DNA of 53,399 nucleotides from an uncultured Clostridia bacterium (GCA_947585795.1 CANPXG010000010.1:1-53399); one strand, 5' to 3'; positions 1-8,527 are shown, numbered from the stretch's first letter. Program-made: numbers and translations. Notes: generated by a model from the sequence alone, not told the origin.

Positions 1-94
1 AGGCGTTCAATCCCCAAGAAATGAGCCTGTTCAACCAGTCCATACCAAGGACTTCATTCTGAAAGAAATCCCATGCGCGTTTTATAAAATCCAT
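1..94 (-). CDS. Probable permease, N-terminal fragment (cut by window edge)
   Basis: Only the first 31 codons are present; the gene runs off the left edge. The ATG at 94 follows a good ribosome site (GGGAGG, 8 nt upstream). The peptide begins MDFIKRAWDFFQNEVLGMDW and continues with LNRLISWG, which resembles the start of the DUF318/ArsP-type permeases that remove metals or organoarsenicals. That reading is from memory of the family and rests on a short stretch. The ArsR-type repressor lying just upstream on the same strand fits a repressor-permease operon for metal or metalloid resistance. Confidence 0.5.
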   Translation of the reverse strand, partial: MDFIKRAWDFFQNEVLGMDWLNRLISWGLNA

Positions 95-182
95 AAAGTA
101 TCCTCCCTGTTAGATTGTTAGATTGAAATATGTCTATGTATTGGGTTTTAAGATAGCCGGCCGGAAAAGCGAGTTGGTATTT

Positions 183-497
183 TCACTTCTCACAGCACGG
201 CTGATCTTTATCTATGCCGATTACTGTTGTAAGCTGCTGCAAGCATTTCACCGCTGCGGCGGCTCCCTCCGGCGAGATGGAATAGTACGTCCATTTTCCC
301 TCTTTGCGTCCCACAACGATTTCCGAATCGCAGAGTATTTTCATGTGGTGGGAAAGAGTGGGCTGGGTGATATGCAGATCGTCCAGCAGGACACAGGCAC
401 ATTTTTCACCGCCTTTGAGCAGTTGCAGGATTTTAATTCGGTTCTCGTCGCAAAGCGCCTTGAATACCCCCGCCATCTGCTTCTCTTTTGTCTGCAA
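183..497 (-). CDS. arsR: ArsR/SmtB-family metal-responsive repressor
   Basis: About 104 aa, the usual size for ArsR/SmtB winged-helix repressors. The helix-turn-helix core reads ITQPTLSHHMKIL, and the preceding KCACVLLDDL matches the ELCVCDL metal-binding helix with both cysteines kept. A second cysteine pair closes the protein (QPCCEK). Family members release DNA on binding As(III), Sb(III) or similar ions. The start chosen is TTG at 497, because GGGAGG lies about 10 nt upstream; a GTG at 506 overlaps that Shine-Dalgarno and an ATG at 476 lacks one. It probably controls itself and the permease whose start is at position 94. Confidence 0.9.
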   Translation of the reverse strand: MQTKEKQMAGVFKALCDENRIKILQLLKGGEKCACVLLDDLHITQPTLSHHMKILCDSEIVVGRKEGKWTYYSISPEGAAAAVKCLQQLTTVIGIDKDQPCCEK

Positions 498-508
498 GCT
501 CGTCACCT

Positions 509-564
509 CCCATAGACGATTTTCTATTTATCTATATTATACGCGACACATTGAAGTTTGTCAA
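509..564 (-). promoter_or_regulatory. arsR promoter and likely operator
   Basis: On the minus strand TTGACA (564-559), a 17-nt spacer and TATAAT (541-536) make a perfect sigma-A promoter. Between the -10 box and the start codon lies an AT-rich imperfect dyad (ATAGATAAATAG ... TCGTCTAT), placed where ArsR proteins usually bind. The operator is inference; the promoter boxes are seen directly. Confidence 0.75.
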
Positions 565-584
565 TGGGTGCGGCTGTAGTTTTA

Positions 585-614
585 CACAAAAAAATATCCG
601 GGCGTCCCCCGGAA
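585..614 (-). terminator. Short GC hairpin with U-tract
   Basis: Minus strand reads CCGGG-GGACG-CCCGG followed by ATATTTTTTT. It lies downstream of the small ORF at 662-895 and upstream of arsR, so it would separate the two. Confidence 0.6.
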
Positions 615-661
615 ACACATTTTACACCGCAAGCGGAAATTACACCGCAAAGGCGCACTTT

Positions 662-895
662 TCAATTATTCCTCGGCATTGTATCAAACTCTGCTATGTA
701 GTTGCCGTTTCGGTCGAGCGCCCAAACGGCGTACACCGACACGTCCGCCGGATCCTCGGCGTTGATCGTCACCTGTGTGACGATATTTGCGTCAGTCGGA
801 AGCGCATCGTAGTACGCGTTGCAGATGTAGTTTTTTCCGCCGCCGAAACCGGCAGCGCGATATTCATCATTGAAATCATATTGTGTGAAAATCAA
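662..895 (-). pseudogene. Small ORF of unknown function, possibly a gene remnant
   Basis: 77 codons from a TTG, without a recognisable ribosome site. The frame is open upstream only to a stop about eight codons earlier, with no better start. The end reads VSVYAVWALDRNGNYIAEFDTMP, like the C-terminus of a longer extracellular protein, and an intrinsic terminator follows at about 600. I do not recognise a family. The combination of missing 5' end and preserved terminator suggests the tail of a decayed gene, but a small real gene cannot be excluded. Confidence 0.3.
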
Positions 896-969
896 TAGTC
901 TTTTTGTATAGTTTTAACAAAGTTTTGTTGGGTTTTACGTTATTTTGTAGTGTGCTAAATTTTATATAC

Positions 970-1006
970 AAAAAGCGAAAAGATGATTTTCATCTTTTCG
1001 CTTTTT
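970..1006. terminator. Bidirectional terminator after pckG
   Basis: A 16-bp perfect stem (AAAAAGCGAAAAGATG with its complement) and a 5-nt loop, with A/T tracts on both sides. It lies 20 bp beyond the pckG stop codon. Confidence 0.9.
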
Positions 1007-1025
1007 AATGTTGATTTTACCGGAA

Positions 1026-2819
1026 TTACTTTGAAAGGTTAGCTTCGAGCTTATTAAGTTCGTCCGCCATTTCCTTCGGCAGTCTGTCGCCGAACTGCGC
1101 GAAGTACTGCTTGATACCCGTGTCGGGATCCTCAACGTCCTTAAGCCATTCAGCCTTATCTACCGTAAGGAGTGCCTTAACATCGTCAACGGTCATGTCA
1201 AGGTCGGTGATGTCGATGTCCTCGGGCTTGGGCAGGTAGCCTATCGGTGAGTCGACTGCATCAACCTTGCCCGCGCAGCGGTTGAGTATCCAAAGAAGTA
1301 CGCGCATATTGTCGCCGAAGCCGGGCCACATGAAGTTGCCGTCGTCGTCCTTTCTGAACCAGTTGACGTGGAAAATCTTCGGAGCTTTGTCACCAAGCTT
1401 CTTACCCATCTCGATCCAGTGACCCCAGTAGTCAGCCATGTTGTAACCGACAAACGGCTTCATAGCCATCGGGTCGCGGCGTACAACGCCTACAGCGCCC
1501 GCCGCAGCGGCTGTCGTTTCCGAAGCCATTGTAGCGCCCACGAACGTGCCGTGCTGCCAATCTCTTGACTGGTATACCAGCGGAGCGCACTTCGCGCGTC
1601 TGCCGCCGAATATGATAGCGTCAACGGGTACGCCCTGCGGGTTCTCAAATTCGGGTGAGATGCACGGGCAGTTTACAGCCGGAGCCGTAAATCTCGAGTT
1701 CGGGTGAGCGAGGTTGTTACCCTCGGCAATGTACTCGGGACCGTTCACCTTCGAGCCCTTCCACTCGGTCGCGTTTACCGGCGGGTTCTTGTCAAGACCT
1801 TCCCACCAAACGGTCATGTCGTCGTTGTTTATAGCAACGTTTGTGAATATCGTGTTCTTCTTTGTCGATTCGAGAGCGTTGAAGTTTGTCTTTACGCTTG
1901 TACCCGGCGCTACGCCGAAGAAGCCCGCTTCGGGGTTGATCGCGTAAAGTCTGCCGTCGGGTCCTATGTTGAGCCATGAAATGTCGTCGCCGACAGTCCA
2001 TACCTTGTAGCCCTGTTTCTTCAAATACTCGGGCGGTATGAGCATCGCGAGGTTCGTCTTGCCGCAAGCCGACGGGAACGCCGCGCAGATGTACTTGACC
2101 TCGCCCTGCGGGTTTTCAAGACCGAGGATAAGCATATGTTCAGCCATCCAGCCCTGATTCTTACCGAGGTACGACGCTATACGGAGCGCGAAGCACTTCT
2201 TACCGAGGAGCACGTTGCCGCCGTAAGCGGAGTTGATCGACCAAATCGTGTTGTCCTGCGGGAACTGTACGATGTATCTGTCGTCTGGGTTTACGTCCTT
2301 CTTCGCGTGCAGGCACTTTATAAATTCGGCGTCGGGATCGTTGCCGAGCTGATCGAGTACCTTCTGTCCGACTCTCGTCATGATTGCCATGTTGAGTACA
2401 ACGTAGATACTGTCCGAAAGCTCGATACCTATCTTCGAGAACGGTGAGCCGACGGGTCCCATCGAGTACGGTATCACGTACATCGTTCTGCCCTTCATTG
2501 AGCCGGTGTAGAGAGCCTTCAATTTAGCGTACATCTCGTCCGGAGCCATCCAGTTGTTGATCGGTCCCGCTTCTTCCTCGGTCGGCGTGCAGATAAATGT
2601 TCTGTCCTCTACTCTCGCAACGTCGTTGGGGGCTGTTCTGTGGTAAAGGCAACCCGGAAGCTTCTCATCGTTAAGTTTGATCATTTCGCCTGTCGCGACC
2701 GCTTCTGCTCTCAGCGCGTCAAGCTGTTCCTCGCTGCCGTCGATCCAAACGATCTCGTCCGGCTGACACATGGCTGTCATTTCGTCAAGCCATGCAAGAA
2801 CTGTCTTGTTTTCTGTCAT
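1026..2819 (-). CDS. pckG: Phosphoenolpyruvate carboxykinase (GTP)
   Basis: 597 aa, full length for the GTP-dependent class. It interconverts oxaloacetate and phosphoenolpyruvate with GTP/GDP. Visible motifs are the substrate loop RTMYVIPYSMGP (about 111-122), the kinase-1 P-loop FPSACGKTN (about 248-256) with the reactive cysteine of this class, and the kinase-2 metal site VGDDISWLN (about 276-284). In fermentative anaerobes it often runs in the PEP-carboxylating or oxaloacetate-forming direction, but the sequence does not show direction. The ATG follows GGGAGG. Single-gene unit with its own promoter and terminator. Confidence 0.97.
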   Translation of the reverse strand: MTENKTVLAWLDEMTAMCQPDEIVWIDGSEEQLDALRAEAVATGEMIKLNDEKLPGCLYHRTAPNDVARVEDRTFICTPTEEEAGPINNWMAPDEMYAKLKALYTGSMKGRTMYVIPYSMGPVGSPFSKIGIELSDSIYVVLNMAIMTRVGQKVLDQLGNDPDAEFIKCLHAKKDVNPDDRYIVQFPQDNTIWSINSAYGGNVLLGKKCFALRIASYLGKNQGWMAEHMLILGLENPQGEVKYICAAFPSACGKTNLAMLIPPEYLKKQGYKVWTVGDDISWLNIGPDGRLYAINPEAGFFGVAPGTSVKTNFNALESTKKNTIFTNVAINNDDMTVWWEGLDKNPPVNATEWKGSKVNGPEYIAEGNNLAHPNSRFTAPAVNCPCISPEFENPQGVPVDAIIFGGRRAKCAPLVYQSRDWQHGTFVGATMASETTAAAAGAVGVVRRDPMAMKPFVGYNMADYWGHWIEMGKKLGDKAPKIFHVNWFRKDDDGNFMWPGFGDNMRVLLWILNRCAGKVDAVDSPIGYLPKPEDIDITDLDMTVDDVKALLTVDKAEWLKDVEDPDTGIKQYFAQFGDRLPKEMADELNKLEANLSK

Positions 2820-2909
2820 GGTAAAATCCTCCCATTCGTTTTAATTTTATACAGTGTTATTTTATAACATTGCTTCCTTGTTTTTGCACGTTTTTTGCAA
2901 ACTAACGGT

Positions 2910-2918
2910 ATTATAGCA
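2910..2918 (-). promoter_or_regulatory. pckG promoter (extended -10)
   Basis: Minus strand carries TGC-TATAAT (TATAAT at 2915-2910), an extended -10 box, about 90 nt upstream of the start codon. No strong -35 is seen. The rest of 2820-3055 is AT-rich and shows no gene. Confidence 0.5.
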
Positions 2919-3054
2919 TATTTTTTGTTTATTTTAAAGAACTTATGATAAAAAAAATAATTTTTATTAATTTTAACCAAAAACGGCTATATTTTCTTCA
3001 TACTCTTAAACACCTTAATTACTTCGTCCGTTTAGCTTACGCGCTCTTGATTTT

Positions 3055-3085
3055 ATACAAAAGCGCGCCGAAAAAAGCGGCGCGC
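3055..3085 (-). terminator. Terminator after AIM24-family gene
   Basis: GC-rich 8-bp stem (GCGCGCCG at 3063-3070 with its complement at 3078-3085) followed on the minus strand by CTTTTGTAT. It lies 18 bp past the stop of the gene ending at 3103. Confidence 0.75.
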
Positions 3086-3102
3086 CATTGCGTTTTTTTG
3101 TT

Positions 3103-3792
3103 TTAAGAATTACTTGTCTGTGTCGGGATAAAGCGTCTTATGCGTGACGCAAGCTCGCTTATGCTCATCGTTTGCAGCCACACCGTACCCGGTCCCTCCA
3201 AAACCGTAAGGAACAAGCCTTCGCCGCCGAAAAGCATATTTTTGAATCCCTTAACCGTTTCAATGCTGTACGAAACGGATTTTTCAAAGAATGCGACGTT
3301 TCCGCTGTCAACCTTTATTTTCTCGCCCGGCGCGAGCGCTATTTCCTTTAGACTGCCGTCAAGCTCCAAAAACGCGGTTCCGCTGCCCGAAAGCTCCTGA
3401 AGCACAAATCCCTCGCCGCCGGCAAGTCCCGAGAAAAAGGATTTTGTAAACACGGATTTGAGGTGCACGCCCTCCTCGGCGCAAAGGAACGATCCCTTTT
3501 GAGCAATATATTCATGCTCGGAATCGATCATAAGCGGCTTTATCTCACCCGGTACGGACGAGGCGAACGTTATCTTTTCGTTGTCCTTATCCGCCTTGTA
3601 CGTCGCCATAAAAATCGAGTCACCGGAGAAAGAACGAGCAAGTCCCTTTAAAAATCCGCCCTTCGTGTTGGTTTCCATTGAAAAACCGTCCGTCATCCAC
3701 GTCATACCGCCCGACTGGGTGTACACGCTTTCGCCCTTGTCAAGCGTCAGCTCCACTGCGGGGAGCATATTCCCGAAAATATCGTATTTCAT
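3103..3792 (-). CDS. AIM24-family beta-barrel protein
   Basis: 229 aa. The sequence follows the AIM24/DUF124 pattern of bacterial cytosolic proteins: start MKYDIFGNMLPAVELTL, the SGGMTWM motif, a glycine-rich GGFLKGLARSFSGDSIF segment and the late GEGLFLTVL-GPGTVWLQT block. The fold is a double-stranded beta-helix-like barrel; its biochemical role in bacteria is not established. I chose ATG 3792 because relatives begin MKY(E/D)I; a TTG at 3807 extends the frame by five residues. No convincing Shine-Dalgarno precedes either start. It is divergent from the DUF6062 gene. Confidence 0.85.
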   Translation of the reverse strand: MKYDIFGNMLPAVELTLDKGESVYTQSGGMTWMTDGFSMETNTKGGFLKGLARSFSGDSIFMATYKADKDNEKITFASSVPGEIKPLMIDSEHEYIAQKGSFLCAEEGVHLKSVFTKSFFSGLAGGEGFVLQELSGSGTAFLELDGSLKEIALAPGEKIKVDSGNVAFFEKSVSYSIETVKGFKNMLFGGEGLFLTVLEGPGTVWLQTMSISELASRIRRFIPTQTSNS

Positions 3793-3868
3793 GTAAAATA
3801 TCGGCAAGGCTTACCGTGATCTGTGCGCGGCGGCTCCTTGCTCTCTCCTTTCCCTGTTTCTTATTTTG

Positions 3869-3896
3869 ATTATATCACACTCACGCGCTTTGTCAA
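3869..3896 (-). promoter_or_regulatory. Promoter of the AIM24-family gene
   Basis: Minus strand TTGACA (3896-3891), a 16-nt spacer, TATAAT (3874-3869). It faces away from the promoter at 3944-3972. Confidence 0.8.
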
Positions 3897-3943
3897 CCGA
3901 TTTTTACCAAAAAAGCGATATTTGCCGATTTATCGCCGCATCG

Positions 3944-3972
3944 TTGACAGGCGGAGTGAATTGATATATAAT
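3944..3972 (+). promoter_or_regulatory. Promoter of the DUF6062-type gene
   Basis: TTGACA (3944-3949), 17-nt spacer, TATAAT (3967-3972); a perfect sigma-A consensus 37 bp before the start codon. Confidence 0.85.
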
Positions 3973-4008
3973 TAGCGTATAAGATATTTTGCGGCGGAGG
4001 TGACAATT

Positions 4009-4761
4009 TTGAAGGAAAAGATATATACGATACCCGTGAACGAGGCGTATGACACGGACTGTGAGTGTCCGATGTGCTTTCTTGAGAAGAATTTGGAGCG
4101 TGAAACGCTTGACTACACGCTCGGCGCGGCTATGATGGAACCCGATTTTAGGGAAAACTCAAATAAAAAAGGTTTTTGTAACCATCATTTTTCAATGCTT
4201 TTTGATATGCAAAGCAAGCTGCCGCTTGCGCTTATTCTCGATACGCATTTGGAAGAGGTGCGAAAGGAGCTCGGTAAGCTCGCGAAGGACGCGAAAGCGC
4301 TCGGTGCGGCTAAAGGCGGTCTGTTCAAGAAAACGGGCGCGGATTCGTTCGCCGCTGCCGTCACGGAGCGTATCGGTGAGATCGAGCGTGGCTGCGTGGT
4401 GTGCGACAAAATCAATTACACGATGGAGCGTTACGCCGATGTGCTCTTGTATATGTGGGCGAACGACCGTGAGTTTAAGGAAAAATTTGATAAGTCCAAG
4501 GGCGTGTGTCTTAAGCATATGCGTATGCTTGCCGCTATGGCGGGAAAGTCACTTAAGGACGCGCAGGCGGCGCAGTTTTTGTCATCGCTGTTCGAGAAGG
4601 AAAACGCGGAGCTTTCACGCGTACAGGACGATATACATAAGTTCACGCTCAAGTTCGACTACCGTAACAAGGATATGGAGTGGGGCACGGCGCAGGACGC
4701 GCCGATACGCGTTATCGAAAAAATCACGGGTTATATCAAAAATGACGCGGAAGATAAGTAA
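4009..4761 (+). CDS. DUF6062-type cysteine-pair protein
   Basis: About 250 aa, cytosolic, no signal peptide. Two similar halves each carry a CxxC pair and a later C-x(2)-H or C-x-H: CECPMCFLEKN with FCNHHFSML in the N-half, and CVVCDKINYT with VCLKHMRMLA in the C-half. This arrangement is typical of the DUF6062 family in Clostridia and looks like a duplicated metal- or thiol-binding unit. Function unknown. I prefer the TTG at 4009 (GGAGG about 7 nt upstream) over the GTG at 4000, which overlaps the ribosome site. Monocistronic between its own promoter and a shared terminator. Confidence 0.75.
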   Translation: MKEKIYTIPVNEAYDTDCECPMCFLEKNLERETLDYTLGAAMMEPDFRENSNKKGFCNHHFSMLFDMQSKLPLALILDTHLEEVRKELGKLAKDAKALGAAKGGLFKKTGADSFAAAVTERIGEIERGCVVCDKINYTMERYADVLLYMWANDREFKEKFDKSKGVCLKHMRMLAAMAGKSLKDAQAAQFLSSLFEKENAELSRVQDDIHKFTLKFDYRNKDMEWGTAQDAPIRVIEKITGYIKNDAEDK

Positions 4762-4777
4762 AATTTAGTATAAACGC

Positions 4778-4808
4778 AAAAAAAGACAGCCGTGAGGCTG
4801 TCTTTTTT
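4778..4808. terminator. Bidirectional terminator
   Basis: Stem AAAAAGACAGCC / GGCTGTCTTTTT with a GTGA loop and A/T tracts on both sides; serves the plus-strand DUF6062 gene and the minus-strand aquaporin gene. Confidence 0.9.
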
Positions 4809-4821
4809 AATCATGTAAAAG

Positions 4822-5526
4822 TTATTTTTTCTCGGTTTCGAGGAACTTGTATACAAGTGCCGCGATCGCCGCGCCTACAAGCGGACCGATAATGAATACC
4901 CATATGCACGATATAGGCTCGGTATTACCGCAGATCGCCGCTACTATCGCGGGACCTATGCTTCTCGCGGGATTTACGGAAGTACCCGTAAGTCCTATAC
5001 CGAGAATGTGCACGAGCGTAAGCGTGAAGCCGATAACAACACCCGCGAACGAGCCGTGCTTTGCCTTCTTCGACGTTACTCCGAGGATCGTGAGCACGAA
5101 TATGAACGTGAGCACTATCTCAACGAGAAGTCCCGCCGCGAAGCTTCCGTTCACGCCCGAAAGTCCGTTTGAACCGAAGCCTCCGGTCATGTCGGTAACT
5201 GAGCCGAGTCCGAAGATTGCCGCGAGCACGCCGGCACCTGCGAGCGCACCGAAGCATTGCGCTATCACGTAACCGACAAATTCCGAAACGGTCATTCCGC
5301 CACTCATGAGAACGCCCAGCGAAACCGCGGGGTTAATGTGGCAGCCGGAAATGTTACCGACGCAGTACGCCATGCCGACGATCGTCAGTCCGAACGCAAG
5401 CGCGGTCAGTATGTAACCGCAGCCCGATTCCGCGCCGCAGCCGACAAGCATAGCCGTACCGCAGCCGAGAATTACAAGCGTCATTGTGCCGATAAATTCG
5501 GCTATAAGTTTTTTTGATAAAGTCAT
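4822..5526 (-). CDS. aqpZ: MIP-family aquaporin (AqpZ-like)
   Basis: 234 aa, six predicted membrane helices. Both pore half-helices carry the NPA motif, in SGCHINPAVSLG and GTSVNPARSIGPA. The arginine after the second NPA and the absence of the GlpF-type NPARD favour a water-selective AqpZ-like channel over a glycerol facilitator. The ATG at 5526 follows AAGGAGGGG; the frame is open further upstream (to 5607) but that extension overlaps the neighbouring gene. Expressed from its own promoter, whose -35 box overlaps the stop codon of the gene upstream. Confidence 0.9.
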   Translation of the reverse strand: MTLSKKLIAEFIGTMTLVILGCGTAMLVGCGAESGCGYILTALAFGLTIVGMAYCVGNISGCHINPAVSLGVLMSGGMTVSEFVGYVIAQCFGALAGAGVLAAIFGLGSVTDMTGGFGSNGLSGVNGSFAAGLLVEIVLTFIFVLTILGVTSKKAKHGSFAGVVIGFTLTLVHILGIGLTGTSVNPARSIGPAIVAAICGNTEPISCIWVFIIGPLVGAAIAALVYKFLETEKK

Positions 5527-5565
5527 GATGTTCCCCTCCTTGAATTTTATATTTTTTATACTTAC

Positions 5566-5594
5566 AGTATAACAGATTTTACCTAAAACGTCAA
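5566..5594 (-). promoter_or_regulatory. Aquaporin promoter overlapping upstream stop codon
   Basis: Minus strand TTGACG (5594-5589), 17-nt spacer, TATACT (5571-5566). The TGA in the -35 box is the stop codon of the 5591-7096 gene. Confidence 0.65.
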
Positions 5595-7096
5595 TATACC
5601 CATTCACCGACCGAACCGCCGGTAACAGCGCTTACGTTTCCGTCAAAATCGGACGAGTAAAGACGCTTGCTCGCGCGGTCGGTGAAAAATATTTTACTGT
5701 CCCTCACGGAAAGCCCGTCCGCGTCCCTGTCATATATTTCAGCCTCTCCGGAGCCGTCCTTGTTCGCTATGTAAACTCCGTTGTACGACGCGGCAAGCTT
5801 GTCCGCACCGAGCGCTATATTGTCGGCGTAACATACGTAACTGTCGCCGCTTCCGTCAAGGTTTACACGGTATACCTCCATACGCATTGGGTGCTTGTAG
5901 TATACCGTTTCACCGTCGCGTGCAACAATTTCTATATCGAGCCACGACGCGTCACCCTTGTGAACAAGGCGGTCGTCCGCGCCGTCAAGGTTTACACAGT
6001 AAATATCCTGTCCCGCGTCGGGTGATACATAGACTATTTTATCCGAAAATTCTTGGTCTTTAAACAAAATAGAGTTACGGTTGGTAAGCGTGCGAATATC
6101 CGTGCCGTCAAGGTTCACGCGCATAATATTGCCGTACCACATACCGTTTTCGATGAGTATGTAATCGCCAAAAAACACACAGTTGAACGGATAGAGCTTC
6201 GTGTAAGCGCTGTCGCCTATGTCTATGACGCTCAAGGAAGCGCCGTCAAGCGTGAGCGCGTATAATTTGTTGTCATTTTCAAGGTTAAAATACAATCTGC
6301 CACGGTAAAGACGCGGATACTGTACGGGATTGTCCGTAAGCCGCCGAACCTCGCGCGTTTTTGTGTCGATACGGTAAAGCACTTGGCTGTCCGTTTCGCG
6401 GTAGTAAACATAGCCGCCGTCCACGGCGACTTTATCGACGCTTTTATCCAAAATCAGCTCTTCCCCGTCCTCCACGCTCGCGCGATACAAAAATCCGCTG
6501 TCCTCGGCGACGTAGTAGACGTAACCCTCGCACATTTCAAGATTTTTCACCGGTGAAGAGGAAAGCTTTACCGTTTCACCCTTCGGTGTTGCGGCGTACA
6601 GCCGTCCGTAGTCGGAAACGGACGAATAGTACACAGGTTTATCTATATTTTTCGCGGTCACGACGGTCACGGAATTATCCGCGCCGTTCCAGTGCACGGA
6701 CGCGCCCAACGCTTCCGACACGGCGCGCACGGGCACGTATGTATAGTCATTTATTATTTTAGCGGGCACATCGAGAGTAATGCTGTCAACCTCTACAGCA
6801 GCCCCGTCCGAATTAAAAACTCCGGTACGCAGCAGCGGATCGTCTATCGTAAGCTCGGTAAAACCGTCCTCACGCTCAGCGTAGACCGAACGTGTTTCGC
6901 CGTCCCAGCGCACATCGGCTCCCAGTGCCTCAAAAACCGCGCGCATAGGTACGAGTACACGTCCGTCAACGTTAAGCGGCGGCACTCCCGCAAGCTTTTC
7001 TCCGTCAACGTAAACCTCTATATCGCCCTCGGCAAAGGCGCAAGTGCCAGCAATAAGCACGAACAGAAGCGCGAACGCGGTTATAAGCTTTTTCAT
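5591..7096 (-). CDS. Exported copper-amine-oxidase-N-like / DUF5050 protein
   Basis: 501 aa with a signal peptide (MKKLITAFALLFVLIAGTCA, cleavage near FAEG). Residues about 28-150 hold two halves of the copper amine oxidase N-terminal-like domain, seen in RVLVPMRAVFEALGADVRWD and YVPVRAVSEALGASVHWNG. Despite the name this domain carries no oxidase activity; it is common in Clostridia surface proteins. The rest is a series of about 40-residue beta blades (VYYVAEDSG, RLYFNLENDNKLY, IYCVNLDGAD), the DUF5050 propeller pattern. Last gene of the parE-led unit, starting 1 bp after tmk. Substrate unknown; a surface binding role is inference. Confidence 0.85.
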   Translation of the reverse strand: MKKLITAFALLFVLIAGTCAFAEGDIEVYVDGEKLAGVPPLNVDGRVLVPMRAVFEALGADVRWDGETRSVYAEREDGFTELTIDDPLLRTGVFNSDGAAVEVDSITLDVPAKIINDYTYVPVRAVSEALGASVHWNGADNSVTVVTAKNIDKPVYYSSVSDYGRLYAATPKGETVKLSSSPVKNLEMCEGYVYYVAEDSGFLYRASVEDGEELILDKSVDKVAVDGGYVYYRETDSQVLYRIDTKTREVRRLTDNPVQYPRLYRGRLYFNLENDNKLYALTLDGASLSVIDIGDSAYTKLYPFNCVFFGDYILIENGMWYGNIMRVNLDGTDIRTLTNRNSILFKDQEFSDKIVYVSPDAGQDIYCVNLDGADDRLVHKGDASWLDIEIVARDGETVYYKHPMRMEVYRVNLDGSGDSYVCYADNIALGADKLAASYNGVYIANKDGSGEAEIYDRDADGLSVRDSKIFFTDRASKRLYSSDFDGNVSAVTGGSVGEWVY

Positions 7097-7097
7097 T

Positions 7098-7769
7098 TTA
7101 TAAAAACTCCTTTACGACCGAGTAAATGTCCTCGTGTATGCTCTCAAGACTTCTTATCTTGTCGTTTTCCACACAGAAAATACGCTTCCAGCCGCACCTT
7201 TTTGCGACGTAAAGCGCGTTATCGTAGCTTTTTTTAAGGTACGCAAAATCGTTTTCGTGTATGTCCTTTTTTTCGCTGCCGTCAGCCTTGTTCGCCCTGT
7301 CCTTCATAAGCGCCGCGCCGTACTGCGGCGGCATATCGAGAAATATCGTCACGTCGGGACGCGGCAGTGAGTATATGTTGTGCTCCAAATCGTCAAGCCA
7401 GTCGATAAACAAGTCCTTTTCCTCGGGTAAATCTATTTTACTCGCCTGATGTATTAAATTTGAGGATACGTACCTGTCGGCAAGAATGATCGTACCTTTT
7501 TCGTAGTCACTTCCCCAGTCTGTTCTATACGTCGCAAAACGGTCTACGGCGTAAAAGGTGGACGTGGCGTAAGCGTTCACGTCCGACGGGTGCGCTCCGA
7601 AGTCGCCGCCGAGATACATTTTTACAAGCGTTGACGACGGTTTGTCGTATGCGGGAAATGAAATCATTCTGACGTCCCTGCCCTCGTTCCGAAGGCGCTT
7701 TAAGAGAAGATCGGACTGCGTTTGCTTACCGCTTGCGTCAACTCCGTCAATAACAATAAGTGTACCCAT
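7098..7769 (-). CDS. tmk: Thymidylate kinase
   Basis: 223 aa. Phosphorylates dTMP to dTDP in dTTP synthesis. The P-loop is GVDASGKQTQ (about 9-18), the dTMP-contact region reads ADRYVSSNLIHQ, and a lid-like region follows (KDRANKADGSEKKDIHEND). Spacing from the upstream glycosyltransferase gene is 8 bp and from the next gene 1 bp, so it is translated as part of the operon. Some Clostridia carry two thymidylate kinase-like genes; whether this is the essential copy cannot be told here. Confidence 0.92.
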   Translation of the reverse strand: MGTLIVIDGVDASGKQTQSDLLLKRLRNEGRDVRMISFPAYDKPSSTLVKMYLGGDFGAHPSDVNAYATSTFYAVDRFATYRTDWGSDYEKGTIILADRYVSSNLIHQASKIDLPEEKDLFIDWLDDLEHNIYSLPRPDVTIFLDMPPQYGAALMKDRANKADGSEKKDIHENDFAYLKKSYDNALYVAKRCGWKRIFCVENDKIRSLESIHEDIYSVVKEFL

Positions 7770-7777
7770 AGCCTCTC

Positions 7778-8515
7778 CTAATCCTGTTTATATTTTTTAC
7801 CTTTGGCGATCACCGTAGCCGCGAATTTCGGCAATTCCATCATTCTGCCTATGCGCCACGGTTCCTTGCAAAGCCTGTAAAACCACTCAAGTCCCGTCTT
7901 GCAGAAGAAGTCGGGCGCTCTTTCAACGCGTCCCGCGAACACGTCAAGGCTGCCGCCTATACCCATAGCGACACGTATATTAAGCGCGCTGCGGTTGCGG
8001 TCGATCCATTCCTCCTGCTTCGGCGCGCCGAGGCACACAAACAGCATATCCGCGCCCGACGCGTTTATCTCGTTTACGATCTCACTTTCCTCTTCAGGTT
8101 TAAAGTAACCGTTTCTCATACCGACAATGTTAAGATCGGGGTATTCTTTTAAGAGGTTCGCCTTTGCTTCCTCCGCCACTCCCGGTTTGCCGCCGAAAAG
8201 AAACAGCTTATGCTCCGAACCGTTCATTTTAGCGAGCACGAGCCGCGCTATATCGTAGCCGGCGGCACGTTCCTTTATCGGCTTTTTTAATATCTTCGAT
8301 GCGTAAACAACGCCTATACCGTCAGCCGTAAGAAGCTCGGCGCGGTTTAAAAGGTCCGCGAACGCGGCGTTTTTGTACGCGTGCATTATAATTTCAGAGT
8401 TAGGCGTGAAAACGGCGTGGAATTTGTCCTCGTTCATAAATTCCATGATTTTGTCCGCCGCCTGCTCTATATTAACCATATCGACGCGCACGCCGAGTAT
8501 ATTTACCTTATCCAT
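7778..8515 (-). CDS. tagA: WecG/TagA/CpsF-family glycosyltransferase
   Basis: 245 aa, GT26 family. Members transfer N-acetylmannosamine or a related sugar from a UDP donor to an undecaprenyl-diphosphate-linked sugar in teichoic acid, enterobacterial common antigen or polysaccharide synthesis. Motifs seen are FTPNSEIIMHAY, ADGIGVVYAS, LFLFGGKPGVAEEAK, GLGAPKQE-type VCLGAPKQEEWI and the C-terminal GLEWFYRL-EPWRIGRM typical of membrane-associated members. No other wall-polymer genes are next to it, so the polymer is unknown. ATG preceded by GGAG. Confidence 0.92.
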   Translation of the reverse strand: MDKVNILGVRVDMVNIEQAADKIMEFMNEDKFHAVFTPNSEIIMHAYKNAAFADLLNRAELLTADGIGVVYASKILKKPIKERAAGYDIARLVLAKMNGSEHKLFLFGGKPGVAEEAKANLLKEYPDLNIVGMRNGYFKPEEESEIVNEINASGADMLFVCLGAPKQEEWIDRNRSALNIRVAMGIGGSLDVFAGRVERAPDFFCKTGLEWFYRLCKEPWRIGRMMELPKFAATVIAKGKKYKQD

Positions 8516-8527
8516 ACGTTTCTCCTT

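Noticed and set aside
4202-4768. 188-codon plus-strand ORF rich in Arg and Ser
   Set aside because: Shadow frame inside the DUF6062 gene, which has the better start and motif evidence.
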